This document shows, in pieces, positions 34,001-45,200 of a DNA stretch of 64,000 nucleotides. Each line of letters begins with the position of its first letter. Positions within the stretch are counted from its first letter, which is position 1. This DNA is from Plantago ovata (lineage: Eukaryota > Streptophyta > Magnoliopsida > Lamiales > Plantaginaceae), in contig CM051455.1 in assembly GCA_028274465.1 (NCBI GenBank), forward strand, positions 131,660,096 to 131,724,095, given 5' to 3'. The translations under genes and the position numbers were made by a program. The notes beneath the pieces are model-generated. The model was not told the origin of the DNA. It searched no databases and worked only from the letters and a program-made list of their open reading frames with translations.

Positions 34001-36437
34001 AGAAAATAAGTCACGAAACGAGAAAGTTATATGAGAGACATATATAAGAAAAACAGTATCTAACAAATTATCAAACAAATTTAACATATCCTTAGCAACC
34101 TCTTCGATATCTAAACTCTTACCTTTTCTAGAATAAATAGTCTCAATACTACTAAGATCTGAGCACCACTAAGATCAATAGTCTCAAACAAATTCAACAC
34201 ATCAGCTCTATATATCAAGAAAGTATTGATTTTGAGCACCATTAAGATCTTTACCAGATACTCTCTATAAGAGGACGAATGGGGTTCAGGTAGCAATAAG
34301 AAGGGTATTGGGAATTACCTGGGAAGCAGATGTGTCAACCTCAACACTCTTTTTCTTTCTGGAATAAACCTTCTTGAAGTAGTCTGGGCCCTGTTCACAA
34401 ACATTTGGTGAAATTAAAGAAAACAAGCTACAAAACGAGAAAGTTATATGAGAGACATACATAAGACAAATAGTATCTAACAAATTATCAAACAAATTTA
34501 ATACATCCTTAACAACCTCATCAATATCTAAACTCTCACCTTTTTCAGAATCAATAGTCTCAATACTACTAAGATCTGAGCACCACTAAGATCAATGGTC
34601 TCAAACAAATTCAACACATAAGCTCTATCAGGAAAACCTTGATTTTGAGCACCATTAAGATCATAACCAGATACTCTCTATAAGAGGACGAATGGGGTTC
34701 AGGTAGCAATAAGAAGGACATTGGGAGTTACCTGGGAAACAGATGAGTCAACCACAACCCTCTTTCTCTTTGTAGAATAAACCTTGTTGAAGTAGCCTAC
34801 ACCCTGTTCACAAACATTTGGTGAAATTAAAGAAAACAAGTCACGAAACGAGAATGTTAGATGAGAGACATATATAAGACAAACAGTATCCAACAAATTA
34901 TCAAACAAATTTAACACATCCTTAACAACCTCCTCGATATCTAAACTCTCACCTTTTCCAGAATCAATGGTCTCAATACTACTAAGATATGAGCACCACT
35001 ATGATCAACAGTCTCAAACAAATTCAACACATCAGCTTTATCAGGAAAAACTTGATTTCGAGCACCATTAAGATCTTTACCATATACTCTCTGTAAGAGG
35101 ACGAAAGGGGTTCAGGTAGCAATAAGAAGGGTATTGGAAGTTACCTGGGAAGCGGATGTGTCAACCTCAACCCTCTTTCGCTTTCTGGAATAAACCCTGT
35201 TGAAGTAGTCTGGACCCTGTTCACAAACATTTGGTAAAATTAAAGAAAACAAGCCACGAAACGAGAAAGTTATATGATAGACATATATAAGACAAACAGT
35301 ATCCAATAAATTATCAAACAAATTTAACAAATCCTTAGCAACCTCCTCAATATCTAAACCCTCACCTTCTCTACAATAAATAGTATCAATACTACTAAGA
35401 TCTGAGCACCACTAAGATGAACAGTCTCAAACAAATTCAACACATCATCTCTATCAGGAAAAACGTGAATTTGAGCATCATTAAGATCTTTACCAGATAA
35501 TCTCTATAAGAGGACGAATGGGGTTCCGATAGCAATAAGAGGGGTATTGGAAGTTACCTTGGAAGAAGATGTGTCAACCCCAACCCTCTTTCTCCATCTG
35601 GAATAAACCTTGTTGAAGTCGCATGGTCCCTGTTCACAAACATTTGGTGAAATTAAAGAAAACAAGCCACGAAACGAGAAAGGTGTATGAGAGACATATA
35701 TAGCACAAACAGTATCTAGCAAATTATCAAACAAATTTAAAGATCCTTAACAACCCCCTCAATTTGTAAACTCTCACCTTTTGCAGAATCAATAGTCTCA
35801 ATACTACTAAGATTTGAGCACCACTAAGATCAACGGTCTCAAACAAATTCAACACATCAACTCTATCACGAAAAACATGATTTTGAGCACCATTAAGATC
35901 TTTACCAGATACTCTCTATAAGAGGACGAATGGGGTTCAGATAGCAATAAGAGGGGTATTGGGAGTTACTTGGGAAGCAGATGTGTCAACCCTAGCCCTC
36001 TTGCTCTTTCTGGAATAAGCGTTGTTGTAGTCGCCTCGACCTTGTTCACAAACATTTGGTGAAATTAAAGAAAACAAGCCACGAAATGAGAAAGTTATAT
36101 GAGAAACATATATAGGACAAGCAATATTTTACAAATTATAAAACAAATTCAACACTTAAGCTCTATGTGGAAAAACTTGATTTTGAACACCATTAAGATC
36201 TTTACGAGATACTCTATATAAGAGGACGAATGGGGTTCATGTAGCGATAAGAGGGGTATTGGGAGTTACCTTGGGAAGCAGATGTGTCAACCCTAGCCCT
36301 CTTTTCTCTTTCTGGAATAAACCTTGTTGTAGTCGCATGGACCATGTTCACACACATTTGGTGAAATTACAGGAAAAAAGCCACAAAACGAGAAAGTTAT
36401 ATGAGAGATATAGGACAAACAATATCTAACAAATTAT
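29990..36437 (-). repeat. Tandem array of about 14 units (~0.42 kb), each with a 72-nt exon-like segment
   Basis: The marker GAGGACGAA recurs at 30903, 31332, 31732, 32158, 32575, 33001, 33429, 33854, 34271, 34684, 35097, 35510, 35922 and 36222, giving spacings of 400-429 bp (the last 300). Each unit, read on the minus strand, has the acceptor (ttgtgaacag), a 72-nt segment encoding variants of GPGYFNKVYSRKRKRVG plus VDTSASQ, and the donor (gtaact); in the unit at 30903 this is 31022-30951. The segment is phase 0 at both ends, so any number of copies could be joined without a frame change. Most copies are open; the unit near 31.4 kb has a 28-nt deletion and the one near 36.3 kb has a 1-nt insertion. 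A second conserved open stretch per unit encodes KDLNGAQNQVFPDRADVLNL. Confidence 0.85.
30201..30735. mobile_element. hAT-type MITE inserted in the first array unit
   Basis: 535 bp with inverted ends TAGGGCCGGGCAT and ATGCCCAGCCCTA and an 8-bp target-site duplication CTCCTCGG (30193-30200 and 30736-30743), as expected for hAT elements. The interior is rich in CGGTTCGGTT / AACCGAACCG words arranged as a long inverted structure. No transposase. Removing it restores the array consensus (cctcctcggtatctaaactc). Confidence 0.92.
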
Positions 36438-39400
36438 TCTTTGACCCAACCATTAATGAAACAAAATGGTTTTGGGCCCCAATCCCTCCCATCTTCTTAA
36501 AATAATATTGCTACATTTTCCAAAACTCTCCTCTTTAAGCCCACTTGGTTAAGCGAAGGCCAACTCAACAACCAATTTCTTGAAAGAAGAAATTGATCAA
36601 GCCTACTACAACAAGATCGATCCATCCGTCCTATACCAAGTAAATTTCCTTCCTCCCAAAAGTAAATCCACAAGTTCTCCTTTTTCGATGAAATATTTGA
36701 ACACCTTTGATCCTCTACTTTCTTCCTCCAATCTCCTTCCTTATCATTCACTAGGATTTATAATTTCATTGAAATCACCATAAATACACCAACGTCCCTC
36801 CTCCTCTCCATTTTGTTTTCCTAGAAGCAAATTCCAAAGGACCTCTCTTTTTGATACATCACAAGGTTCATATATATTCACCAAGTTCACCAAAACCTCG
36901 TTCAACTTTCCCTCCACACCTAGGGCCCCTTCTTCGCCCCATAAATTTTTTTTTGAAAACATTGCTATCCCACATACAAAGTAAAACTCCGGATGCTCCA
37001 TTAGCACCACTAATAACCCAATCAACATTTGCACCTCCCCAAGCATCTCTACCTCTCTCATGGTAAAAGAATCTTTTTAGTTTCTTCAAAACAAACAAAG
37101 TTCACCACACCTCCTTGACCCCTCACATTGAAACTCAATATCTTCATAATCCACAACTACCAATTCCCAAACCCAAGTCTCTCGCCGCTTCCTCCCCAAT
37201 CTCTTGGTCCTTTTTCTCCCATGACCCTAGAATTTCTTTCGCCCTTTCAACATCTTCTCAATCTAATAACCCCAAATCTTTCCCCAAGATGACCACATTA
37301 TCCTCTTCCAACACCGAGAGATTGTTAAGAAAGATCCTATTACACACCATAATTTCACTACCCAACGGGTAAATCCCCCCATCTAATTATCGGTTTCTAA
37401 TCTCCCTGGGTATTCTCCTCCCCCTCTTTGGATTTCTACTTGAAATCTATTCCGAAGTCCCTTTCCCTTTAAAAGTCTTGTTTTCTTTGGGTATTGCCAC
37501 TTCCAAAACATTGGTTCGAGAGTCTCAAATTCGTCGAAATTCCTTTTCGTTTGGAAGAATGTTTTCCTTCCTTCACCCCCTTTCGGTTTGACGGAGGATC
37601 ATCAGAGTGCTCATCGTCCACGTCCCTTTTCTCCATCATCCGAGCCTACTCCTTCCCCATTAACCTCATCTAGAACTGGCCCAATAACCTTCTCTATAAT
37701 CTGTCACATTAATCTCGGCCTACTGTTACCACCATCCAAACAAACAGGCCCAAAATCCTCAAGTCCCTTCCCCAGCGGATCATGACTCAAGCCCACTTCC
37801 TCATTCACCTTCTCTCTTGTCCCATCACCCACCATGTCCAACTTAGCAACCTTAACTAGTCCAACATTAGCGAGAGTCTTAAAAGCTCCAGTGTCTACTT
37901 CAAACAGTACTTCCCCCAACACTGGTACTGTGAACGCACGCACAACAGAAGCAGAGCTCTCACCGCCTCCTGATTCTACCAGCCCTTTCCCCGAATTTTC
38001 AACTCTCTCCAAAGCACCAAGAGTTGGTGTTACCTTCCCCGTTTCAACTAACAATGTGGAATTCTCCAATTGAACATGAGCCGGTGATCGATGCCTGATG
38101 ACGATAAAATAGTACCCGTCATCAAGGCTCTATTTCCACATTTTATTGTCCTTTTACTTTATATTTTAGTAAGAATTAGTTACTTTTGATATGTTTTGTG
38201 TCACAGGGTCCCCGGGTGCAATATGGTGGAAATAGCATAAATATGCTTATTTTGGTGCAATTTGAGCTTACTTTGGAGTCTTGACCTTTCCATGGAGTAA
38301 CCGGAGGTTCCCGAGGTCCGAGAAGTACAATTTCAGGCATTTGACGGAGTTTTGAAGGCCTTAAAATCATTAAAGTTCGGCAAAATTCTCTACGGACATA
38401 CGGCTTGGCAAAGCAAGCAGGTGGTGCCTCGCCACACAGGGTGGCACCACGCCACGCTACAGTGGCCCCGGGCCATCTGACGGGATCAGATTTTGGAAAT
38501 TGTATTTAAACTCGTTTCAATTAGGTTTTTTCATAAGGTTTCATTCATTAGCAGCCAACCACAAACCCTAGGGAGGAGATATACTCTTTGGATGCAAACC
38601 CTAAGCCTCCAAACCATCTCATCATTGGATTTGCTAGCGTTGCTAGATTTTATTGTTCACATTGGATTCGACATTGGATTGTTACTTCTTACCAAGACTA
38701 TTGAGTATTTTCGTATTCATCTCTTTATCTTTTCCAGATTTACTATGTCTTCTATTGATTTTGTTATGATTATGAATATGCATGCTTGTTTATTCGTTAT
38801 GAGTAGCTAATCAGTAGGTGTTGATGGTAGGATGTAGGTTATATTGATATGCTTATGATTATGTTAGCATGAGGTTATGAAAAGGATGCATATATGCTAG
38901 ATTATGGCCGATTTATATGTTGAGTTTATAGTTTGCTAATAACAAACATTCGAATTAGGATAGTGACAGGATCCTAGGTCAATTAAAGACTATAAACAAT
39001 CACTTGCTAATAATATATCTTCGAATTGATTGGTGACAGCTTCCATGGTCGATAACGGGTGATAACAGAACCATAACTACGTGTGTGTAATGCTGGAAAT
39101 ATAGTATGTGTTGAGTTTCTCCATGTATGCTTGATATTTCTAAGTAACAGTGTCTCGTAATTACCTTCAATGATATTGTATGCTTCGTTATGCATGTTAT
39201 TGATGATCTACGTCTAAAAACGGTGTGACAACCTACGCCAGTCACTTGCTAACATATGGTTAAGTTATATCAATATGCCTACTACCTACTATCAACCGCT
39301 TATCTCATATTTGAACTTCGTTAGTATCTATCTCTATCGTTAGTGTTAGTTTAGTTATTGCTTGATTACTTTATTCCAATATATTTATTCTTGATTGATT

Positions 39401-40700
39401 AAGTAGTAGTAAGTTATTGACAGCCTAGCTAGATCCTTAAAGACCGACACTCGAGTTAGCTTGCCATTACACAAATTTATGTGAAGTTCTGTGTAGTTAG
39501 AGTTAGCTTGGCATAAAATAATAGTATTTGATAGGTTCAAATTGTTACGACGCAGTTCGACCCTCATCAATGCCTCTTTGGAAAAACGTTGACTAGTGAT
39601 GTCAATATGGTCAGGCTGCTTACGCCTACTACACAGTACAAACCTCCTCAACGTTCTTCGTTAACAAAAGGAGATTTCGGAACTATACTATGGTCGGATT
39701 TCTCAAGACAACCCGTCGCCTCCCAATCACCACTACCCCAATTAGAGACTTTCTCACTATCAAGACAATCACTTGACGAAGCCCCCAAAAAGAAGGCATC
39801 TTTTACATCCTCGCGTCTTCTAATTTCTAGCATATCCATGCTTAAATTTTTTTTTTCTCTCTCAAAACAATTGGAAACCTGCTTCCTTCCACCCACAACC
39901 AAGAATCTTTCTTGATTTCACCGAACCCACGTGTCAGCTAGACACAAACCTATCCTCAAGTCCCTTCTCTCCATAGTCGAAGGATGAATACTCACCATCC
40001 TTCCCAATGAATTACCAAGCTTTTCAAAACGTTACAAAATCCCACGAATGTAAAGGTACCCCATAGACACTCACCCAAACAAGCCTAGACCTATTCACAT
40101 CCGAAGATTTCCAACCTCTCACCACTCGAAACCAAAGCCTAATCCACTCTTCCTCCCCCTCCAAAAGAGCCAATCTTGAAACCTCATCCCCCGGTTTCGC
40201 AATCCATCTAAACTCCGAGAGCTTTGCTAGTTTGAAATTCTTATGTACGTTTGTTCTTAGCACATTTGCAATTTGCCAATGCTCCATTCTCTTTAAAGTT
40301 ACTAGAAGTAAACAATTTCTAGCCCACCCTTTAGCCGAGAAATTATCCTCTGCCTCATTCATCTCCAACAGCAAGCTACCTTCTTTTGCTGGCTATCTAC
40401 CAACAGAGTATCAACAACCTCGTGAGTCTCCATCTGGGGTCCTGCACCTATCTCATGCCTCACTGCAACTAATTCCTATAACTCCCCCGTCGTTGGCCTC
40501 CCACTAACGACATCCAGGAAAGACCTTTTTTCGCTCCGAAATGAAGCCCTCCTTCTGTCTCGAAGCCTTCCCCGCAACCGCTCGCTCCAACCTACTATAA
40601 TAGGCTTCCCCACAATTGAAGTCACTGGCTCGCCTGCCACCTTCCCCTTACCACGTTCAACCAAGGTTCAACTTCTCCCTCCTAAATTTTGCCTCATTAG
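36438..40700 (-). mobile_element. Broken L1-type LINE (ORF1 and endonuclease), split by a solo LTR
   Basis: Read on the minus strand. 40664 downwards holds an ORF1 start with SFLDVVSGRP. Then comes a DUF4283-like stretch (WARNCLLLVTLKRMEHWQIA, RLVWVSVYGVPLHSWDFV) at 40374-40024. The variable end of ORF1 runs from about 39900 to 37700 across the solo LTR at 38096-39569. An apurinic endonuclease domain follows (GASGVLLCMWDSNVF, then WCIYGDFNEII) at 37100-36740. The element stops abruptly at about 36437, where the tandem array begins, so the reverse transcriptase and 3' tail are missing. Frameshifts and stops occur throughout. Confidence 0.85.
38096..39569. mobile_element. Solo LTR (1,474 bp) with ATGCC target duplication
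   Basis: Begins TGATGACGATAAAAT and ends TTCGACCCTCATCA, giving the TG...CA ends of an LTR, and is flanked by a 5-bp duplication ATGCC (38091-38095 and 39570-39574). A TATA-like TGTATTTAAAC near 38500 is followed by AAACCCTAGGGAGGAG, a plausible transcription start region. There is no internal coding region, so it is a solo LTR from recombination, probably of a Ty3/gypsy-type element (inferred from length). It sits inside the ORF1 region of the minus-strand LINE and is therefore younger. Confidence 0.9.
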
Positions 40701-41500
40701 CAAGAACTTTCTAAGACCCAATCCAAAGCCGCTTTACCTTGCTAAAACCTCTTCATTCTATTTTGAATTTTGAAATCAAACAAAGGCGAATCTCTTCCCA
40801 AAGTGGTTCCTTTTGAGAGGGACTGGACACATTAATCACTTCCCCAACATATTTTGATTTCAAGAAATTTTGGAGATGAAAAGCTTGCCAATCCTCCGGG
40901 AAATTTGTCAAATACAAGTTGTAAAAATTGTCATTGATAACCCTTAATCGGGTATCCTCCTCCCTCCTTCGATTCTCTCATCTGATTGTGACCTTAGTCC
41001 ATCCAGCGTCGATCTTCAATGTCTTCTGGTGCCCCTGCTCTTCGATTTGGGTTGCCAACAGTAAGGAAGGATTTCTTGGTTCTCTATGGGGCGCTCTCTC
41101 TTTCTCTCTTTCCCTCTCTAACTGGGTTGCCAATTTTCTGTGTATGTCATCATTTTAAATCTTATTTCACAATTGAATCACTCAAATATTTTCATTATTA
41201 AATGTTGAATTCTAAAATATCAATTGGCAAAAGTTACAAAAATCACATAACTAATCCGACATTTCGACCCTAAGACTCTCATAAAAATTTCATCTCTATC
41301 CACTATGAGATTCTCATATTCGCAAAACCTAGGTATGGGAATCACCTCTTCACTCGTCCTAAAATTCCATTTGCAATAATAGTCCAACAATTTGCAGGCC
41401 CACCATATTGTGATAAATTGGGCCCCTCCGAAACAACCCATTGGATCCTTATTGATTCATATCTAATCCAATAAAATCTAAAGCCAGCCCCCCTCACCCT
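40701..41500. other. Region between the LINE and the TOC1 promoter
   Basis: Probably includes the 5' untranslated part of the LINE and its flank. A CT-rich stretch near 41090-41130. No supported gene on either strand. Confidence 0.35.
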
Positions 41501-41746
41501 TTTATTATAAAGATCTTCGCTGACGTGGCCTCGCCTCTATCTCTACCCAACTATCCTTCCGCTTTTTCGCTTTTCCCTTTTTCTATTCTCTCCACGTCAC
41601 GCCCCTCTGCTAACGTGCGCCTAAATCTCCGCCTTCCATTCCCGATCCACAACGGCCCAAATGTCGCCACGTCTCCCAAATGCAAAATGAAACCTTCACC
41701 ACTACCAATCGGAAAGCTCCATTAAAATATCAGAGACCTTTCCCTG

Positions 41747-41778
<32 letters not shown>
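41501..41778 (+). promoter_or_regulatory. Probable TOC1 core promoter and leader with (CT)n tract
   Basis: A TATA-like TTATTATAAAG lies at about 41502-41512. Several ACGT-core motifs follow (TGACGTGG near 41520, CCACGTCAC near 41591, CCACGTCT near 41658). An evening-element-like AAAATATCA (one mismatch from AAAATATCT) lies at 41724-41732. A pure CT tract covers 41751-41778, probably in the 5' UTR. CCA1/LHY bind evening elements in TOC1 promoters in Arabidopsis; the mismatch makes the role here uncertain. Confidence 0.4.
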
Positions 41779-41782
<4 letters not shown>

Positions 41783-42070
41783 CCAGTACTTTTCACAACA
41801 CATTGAAATTCACTTTCCTACTACTATATTCCTGTAATACTATTTCTATACGTGTGGTAGTAGATAGATTACAGCTAGATAGATTAGATACAGGCGTGTG
41901 TGCTAACGTGCGCCGGATTTAGTGTCTTCTAGCATTTACTGCTTTGTCTGACCTAACTTTGATGTGGAGAATCAATCGATCGGTTTCTGTATATGGCTGT
42001 ACAAGTGTTGCTGTTGTTGATGATGATGATGGTGTTGTTGAGCTAGGGGTTTGTTGTTTCAGTTGAGTTT

Positions 42071-42186
42071 TAATATGGAAGTTCTCTAATATTGGGGGTT
42101 TTGTGAACTGATTTGTGATTTTGGGGGTTAATATGGAAGTTCTCTAATATTGGAGGTTTTGTGAACTGATTTGTGACTTTGGGGGT
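42071..42186 (+). repeat. 58-bp tandem duplication in the TOC1 leader carrying two identical mini-uORFs
   Basis: Two adjacent 58-bp copies with only a few differences. Each contains ATGGAAGTTCTCTAA, a four-codon upstream ORF (M-E-V-L-stop), at 42075-42089 and 42133-42147, just upstream of the main ATG at 42207. Confidence 0.85.
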
Positions 42187-42206
42187 TATACTTCTGGGGA
42201 GGTGTG

Positions 42207-45200
42207 ATGGAGAAAGGTGAAATTGGAAAGAGTGGGGATGGGTTTATAGATCGGAGTAAGGTGAGGATTTTGTTGTGTGATAATGATGAGAAGAGTTCTC
42301 AGGAGGTTCTCACGCTTTTGTGCAAGTGTTCTTATCAAGGTAATAATAATAATTATTATACTGCTTCTGTGTTTGGTTTATTGGTCTTATTTGCTTTGAT
42401 TTGAGTAGTTGAGTTGATTATTGAGTTTGAGTTGAGTGATCAGGGGTAACTCTGGATTGTTCTATACTTGTATTTGCTCACTGAATGTGTTTTACACAAA
42501 TCATAGGAGGAAATATATTGTTTCCTGATCGTGAAATGTTTCTCGAAATTGCTTGTTTATGTCTATGTTGTGTAATACATAGACCTCAGCTGAAATTAAT
42601 GTGTGCTAGTTGAAAAATACAAAGGTGAATGGGTCAGTTGTATAAATGTTTAGTGGTGTCCATGAATTTGAGTAACAAAGGTCGAGGTCGACGGACCTCG
42701 ACGTGAAAGTTTTTCAGAATTTTAGTGAAGTTTTGAGTGTTTGGTCCATGGCATGTATGAGGGAATATGTGCGCTATGAGCTTTTGAAAACTATGGTTGC
42801 TATGAAGAATGAAAATTTCCCGAAGCTGATCTTATGATTAGTTGTTTCATCTGAGCTTCCACGATTTATTTACATAAATCGAGCAAACTTGCGTAGGAGT
42901 TGTTTTCTGATGCATTTCAGCGTTGTAAAATTGGGCTCTAATCTTTATGGGGCTTGCTTTTCTACTGACCCCTGAAAAGTCGCAATGACAGTTTTTTTAT
43001 GCACTTACTTCTTTTAAGCGGCGTTGATGATTTTAAACCACAAAATAGTTTCCGATATTTATTTATTTATTTGTTGAATGTTTTAGTGTTTGCGCGAAGG
43101 CGCACTATGCACTATTAAAAACCTATGGTTGCTATGAGGAGTGAAAAGATCCCGAAGCTGATCTAATGATTAGTTACTTCATATCTGAGCTTCCATGATT
43201 ACATAAATTGAACAGATTTTCATAGGAGTTGTTTCATCATTAACTGGTGTATTTAACTCTAGTAACCAAGGGCTCCAATGTATGTGGCTCTTCTTTTCCA
43301 GTGACTCTTTGTAATGTCTCCAAGACAGGTTGTTGATGCACTTAATTCTTTTGCGTGGTGTTGATGATTTTCAGCCACAAGGCTAGTAGACATTGTCTAC
43401 GTTATAGTTTTCCAAAATATTTATTCAAGTTTTGCATGTTTGAGCAAAGCTGCACTAAAAGCTATAAAAAATTATGGTTGCTATGAAGATTGAAAATTTC
43501 CCGAAGCTGATTTAATGATTAGTTACTTCATCTGAGCTTCCATGATTTACAAAACTTGAACAACCTCGCATACAAGTTCTTTTTTTCTTCATTAACTGAT
43601 GCATTTTAATGTAATAAAATTGTGTTCTAATGTATAAGGCGCTTGCTTTTTCAGTGACCCTGTAAACTTGCCAAGACAGGTTATTCATGCACTGAATTTT
43701 TTAGTGGTATTGGTGATTTTCAGCTACAAGTTCTAGTCGTCTACAGATAATAGTTGTCCCAAATCTTGTTGAAGGTTCGAGTGTTTGCTCCATGGCATGT
43801 TTGTGTGAAAGTGCTTATGAGCTATTAAAAACAATGGTTGCTATGAAGATTGAAAATTTCCCGAAGCTGATCTAATGATTAGTTACTTCATCTGAGCTTC
43901 CATGATTTACATAAATTGAACAACTTTGCATGTGAATTGTTTCTCCATTAGATGCCTTTAAATGTAAAGGTAGTAAACATGGGTTCTATTGTGTTTTGCA
44001 CTTGCTTTTCCAGTATCCCTGTAAACTTGCCAACACATGCTATTCGTGCACTGAATTTTTTAGCGGTATTGGCGGTTTTCAGCTACAATGTCTAGTAGTC
44101 TACAGATAATAGTTGTCCAAAATCTTGTTGAAGGTTCGAGCGTTTGCTCCATGTCATGTTTGCACGAAAGTGTTTTTGAGCTATTAAAAACAATGGTTGC
44201 TATGAAGATTGAATATTTCCCGAAGCTGATCTAATGATTAGTTACTTCATCTGAGCTTCCATGATCGACAAAATTGAACAACCTTGCATGTGAATTGTTT
44301 CTCGATTAGATACCTTTAAATGTAGCAATGGGTTCTAATGTGTGTTGCGCATGCTTTTCCAGTGACACTGTAAAGTAACTTGCCAACACAGGTTATTCAT
44401 GCACTGGATTTTTTGAGTGGTATTGGTGCTTTTCAGCTACAAGGTCTAGTAGTTTACAGATAATAGTTGTCCAAAATTTTGTTGAAGGTTTGAGCGTTTG
44501 CTCCATGGCATGTTTGCGCCAAAGTGCTTATGAGCTATTAAAAACAATGGTTGCTATGAAGATTGAAAATTTCCCGAAGCTGATCTAATGATTAGTTACT
44601 TCATCTGAGCTTCCATGATTTACATAAATTGAACAAACTTGCATGGGAGTTGTTTCTCCATTAACTGATGCATTTAAATGTAGTAAACATGGGTTCTAAT
44701 GTGTGTTGGCTTGCTTTTCCAGTGACCCCTGTAAAGTCCCCTAGACAAGTTATTGATGCACTGAATGCTGAGGGACCGGATATAGACATTATCCTTTCTG
44801 AAGTTGATCTCCCTATGTCGAAAGGAATGAAAATGTTAAAATATATCATGCGTGATAAAGAGTTGCGCCGCATTCCTGTGATCAGTAAGATTAGTTTTTA
44901 TTTTATTAGTTTTGTGCTTCTATTTCTAATTTTTAAGTGAGTCTAAGTTCATTCTTTTTATTGACTTTGCAAGTGATGTCGGCCCAAGATGAAGTCTCCA
45001 TTGTTGTCAAGTGCCTAAAATTTGGAGCAGCGGACTATCTTGTGAAGCCATTACGCACCAATGAGCTTCTGAACTTATGGACTCACATGTGGAGAAGAAG
45101 GCGAATGGTACGTACACTCTTACTCTGTCTCATAGTAATTCAGTCTTGGACCCCTGTCTATCTCTCAGAGTCGCACAGATGTTGTCTGTTGTCGATAATG

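Noticed and set aside
30918..35734. Repeated minus-strand ORFs of about 70 codons (MLNLFDNLLDT...) in the array
   Set aside because: They run through intron-like sequence and both splice consensus sites and stop shortly after the donor. The supportable coding part is the 72-nt segment.
29990..36437. Array as a centromeric or heterochromatic satellite, or a CRISPR-like array
   Set aside because: Units are about 420 bp with conserved splice signals and open frame and continue into unique exons; this is neither a short-repeat/spacer CRISPR pattern nor a structureless satellite.
41724..41732. Evening element in the TOC1 leader
   Set aside because: The motif is AAAATATCA, one base off the AAAATATCT consensus, so it is mentioned only as a near match and not called as a site.
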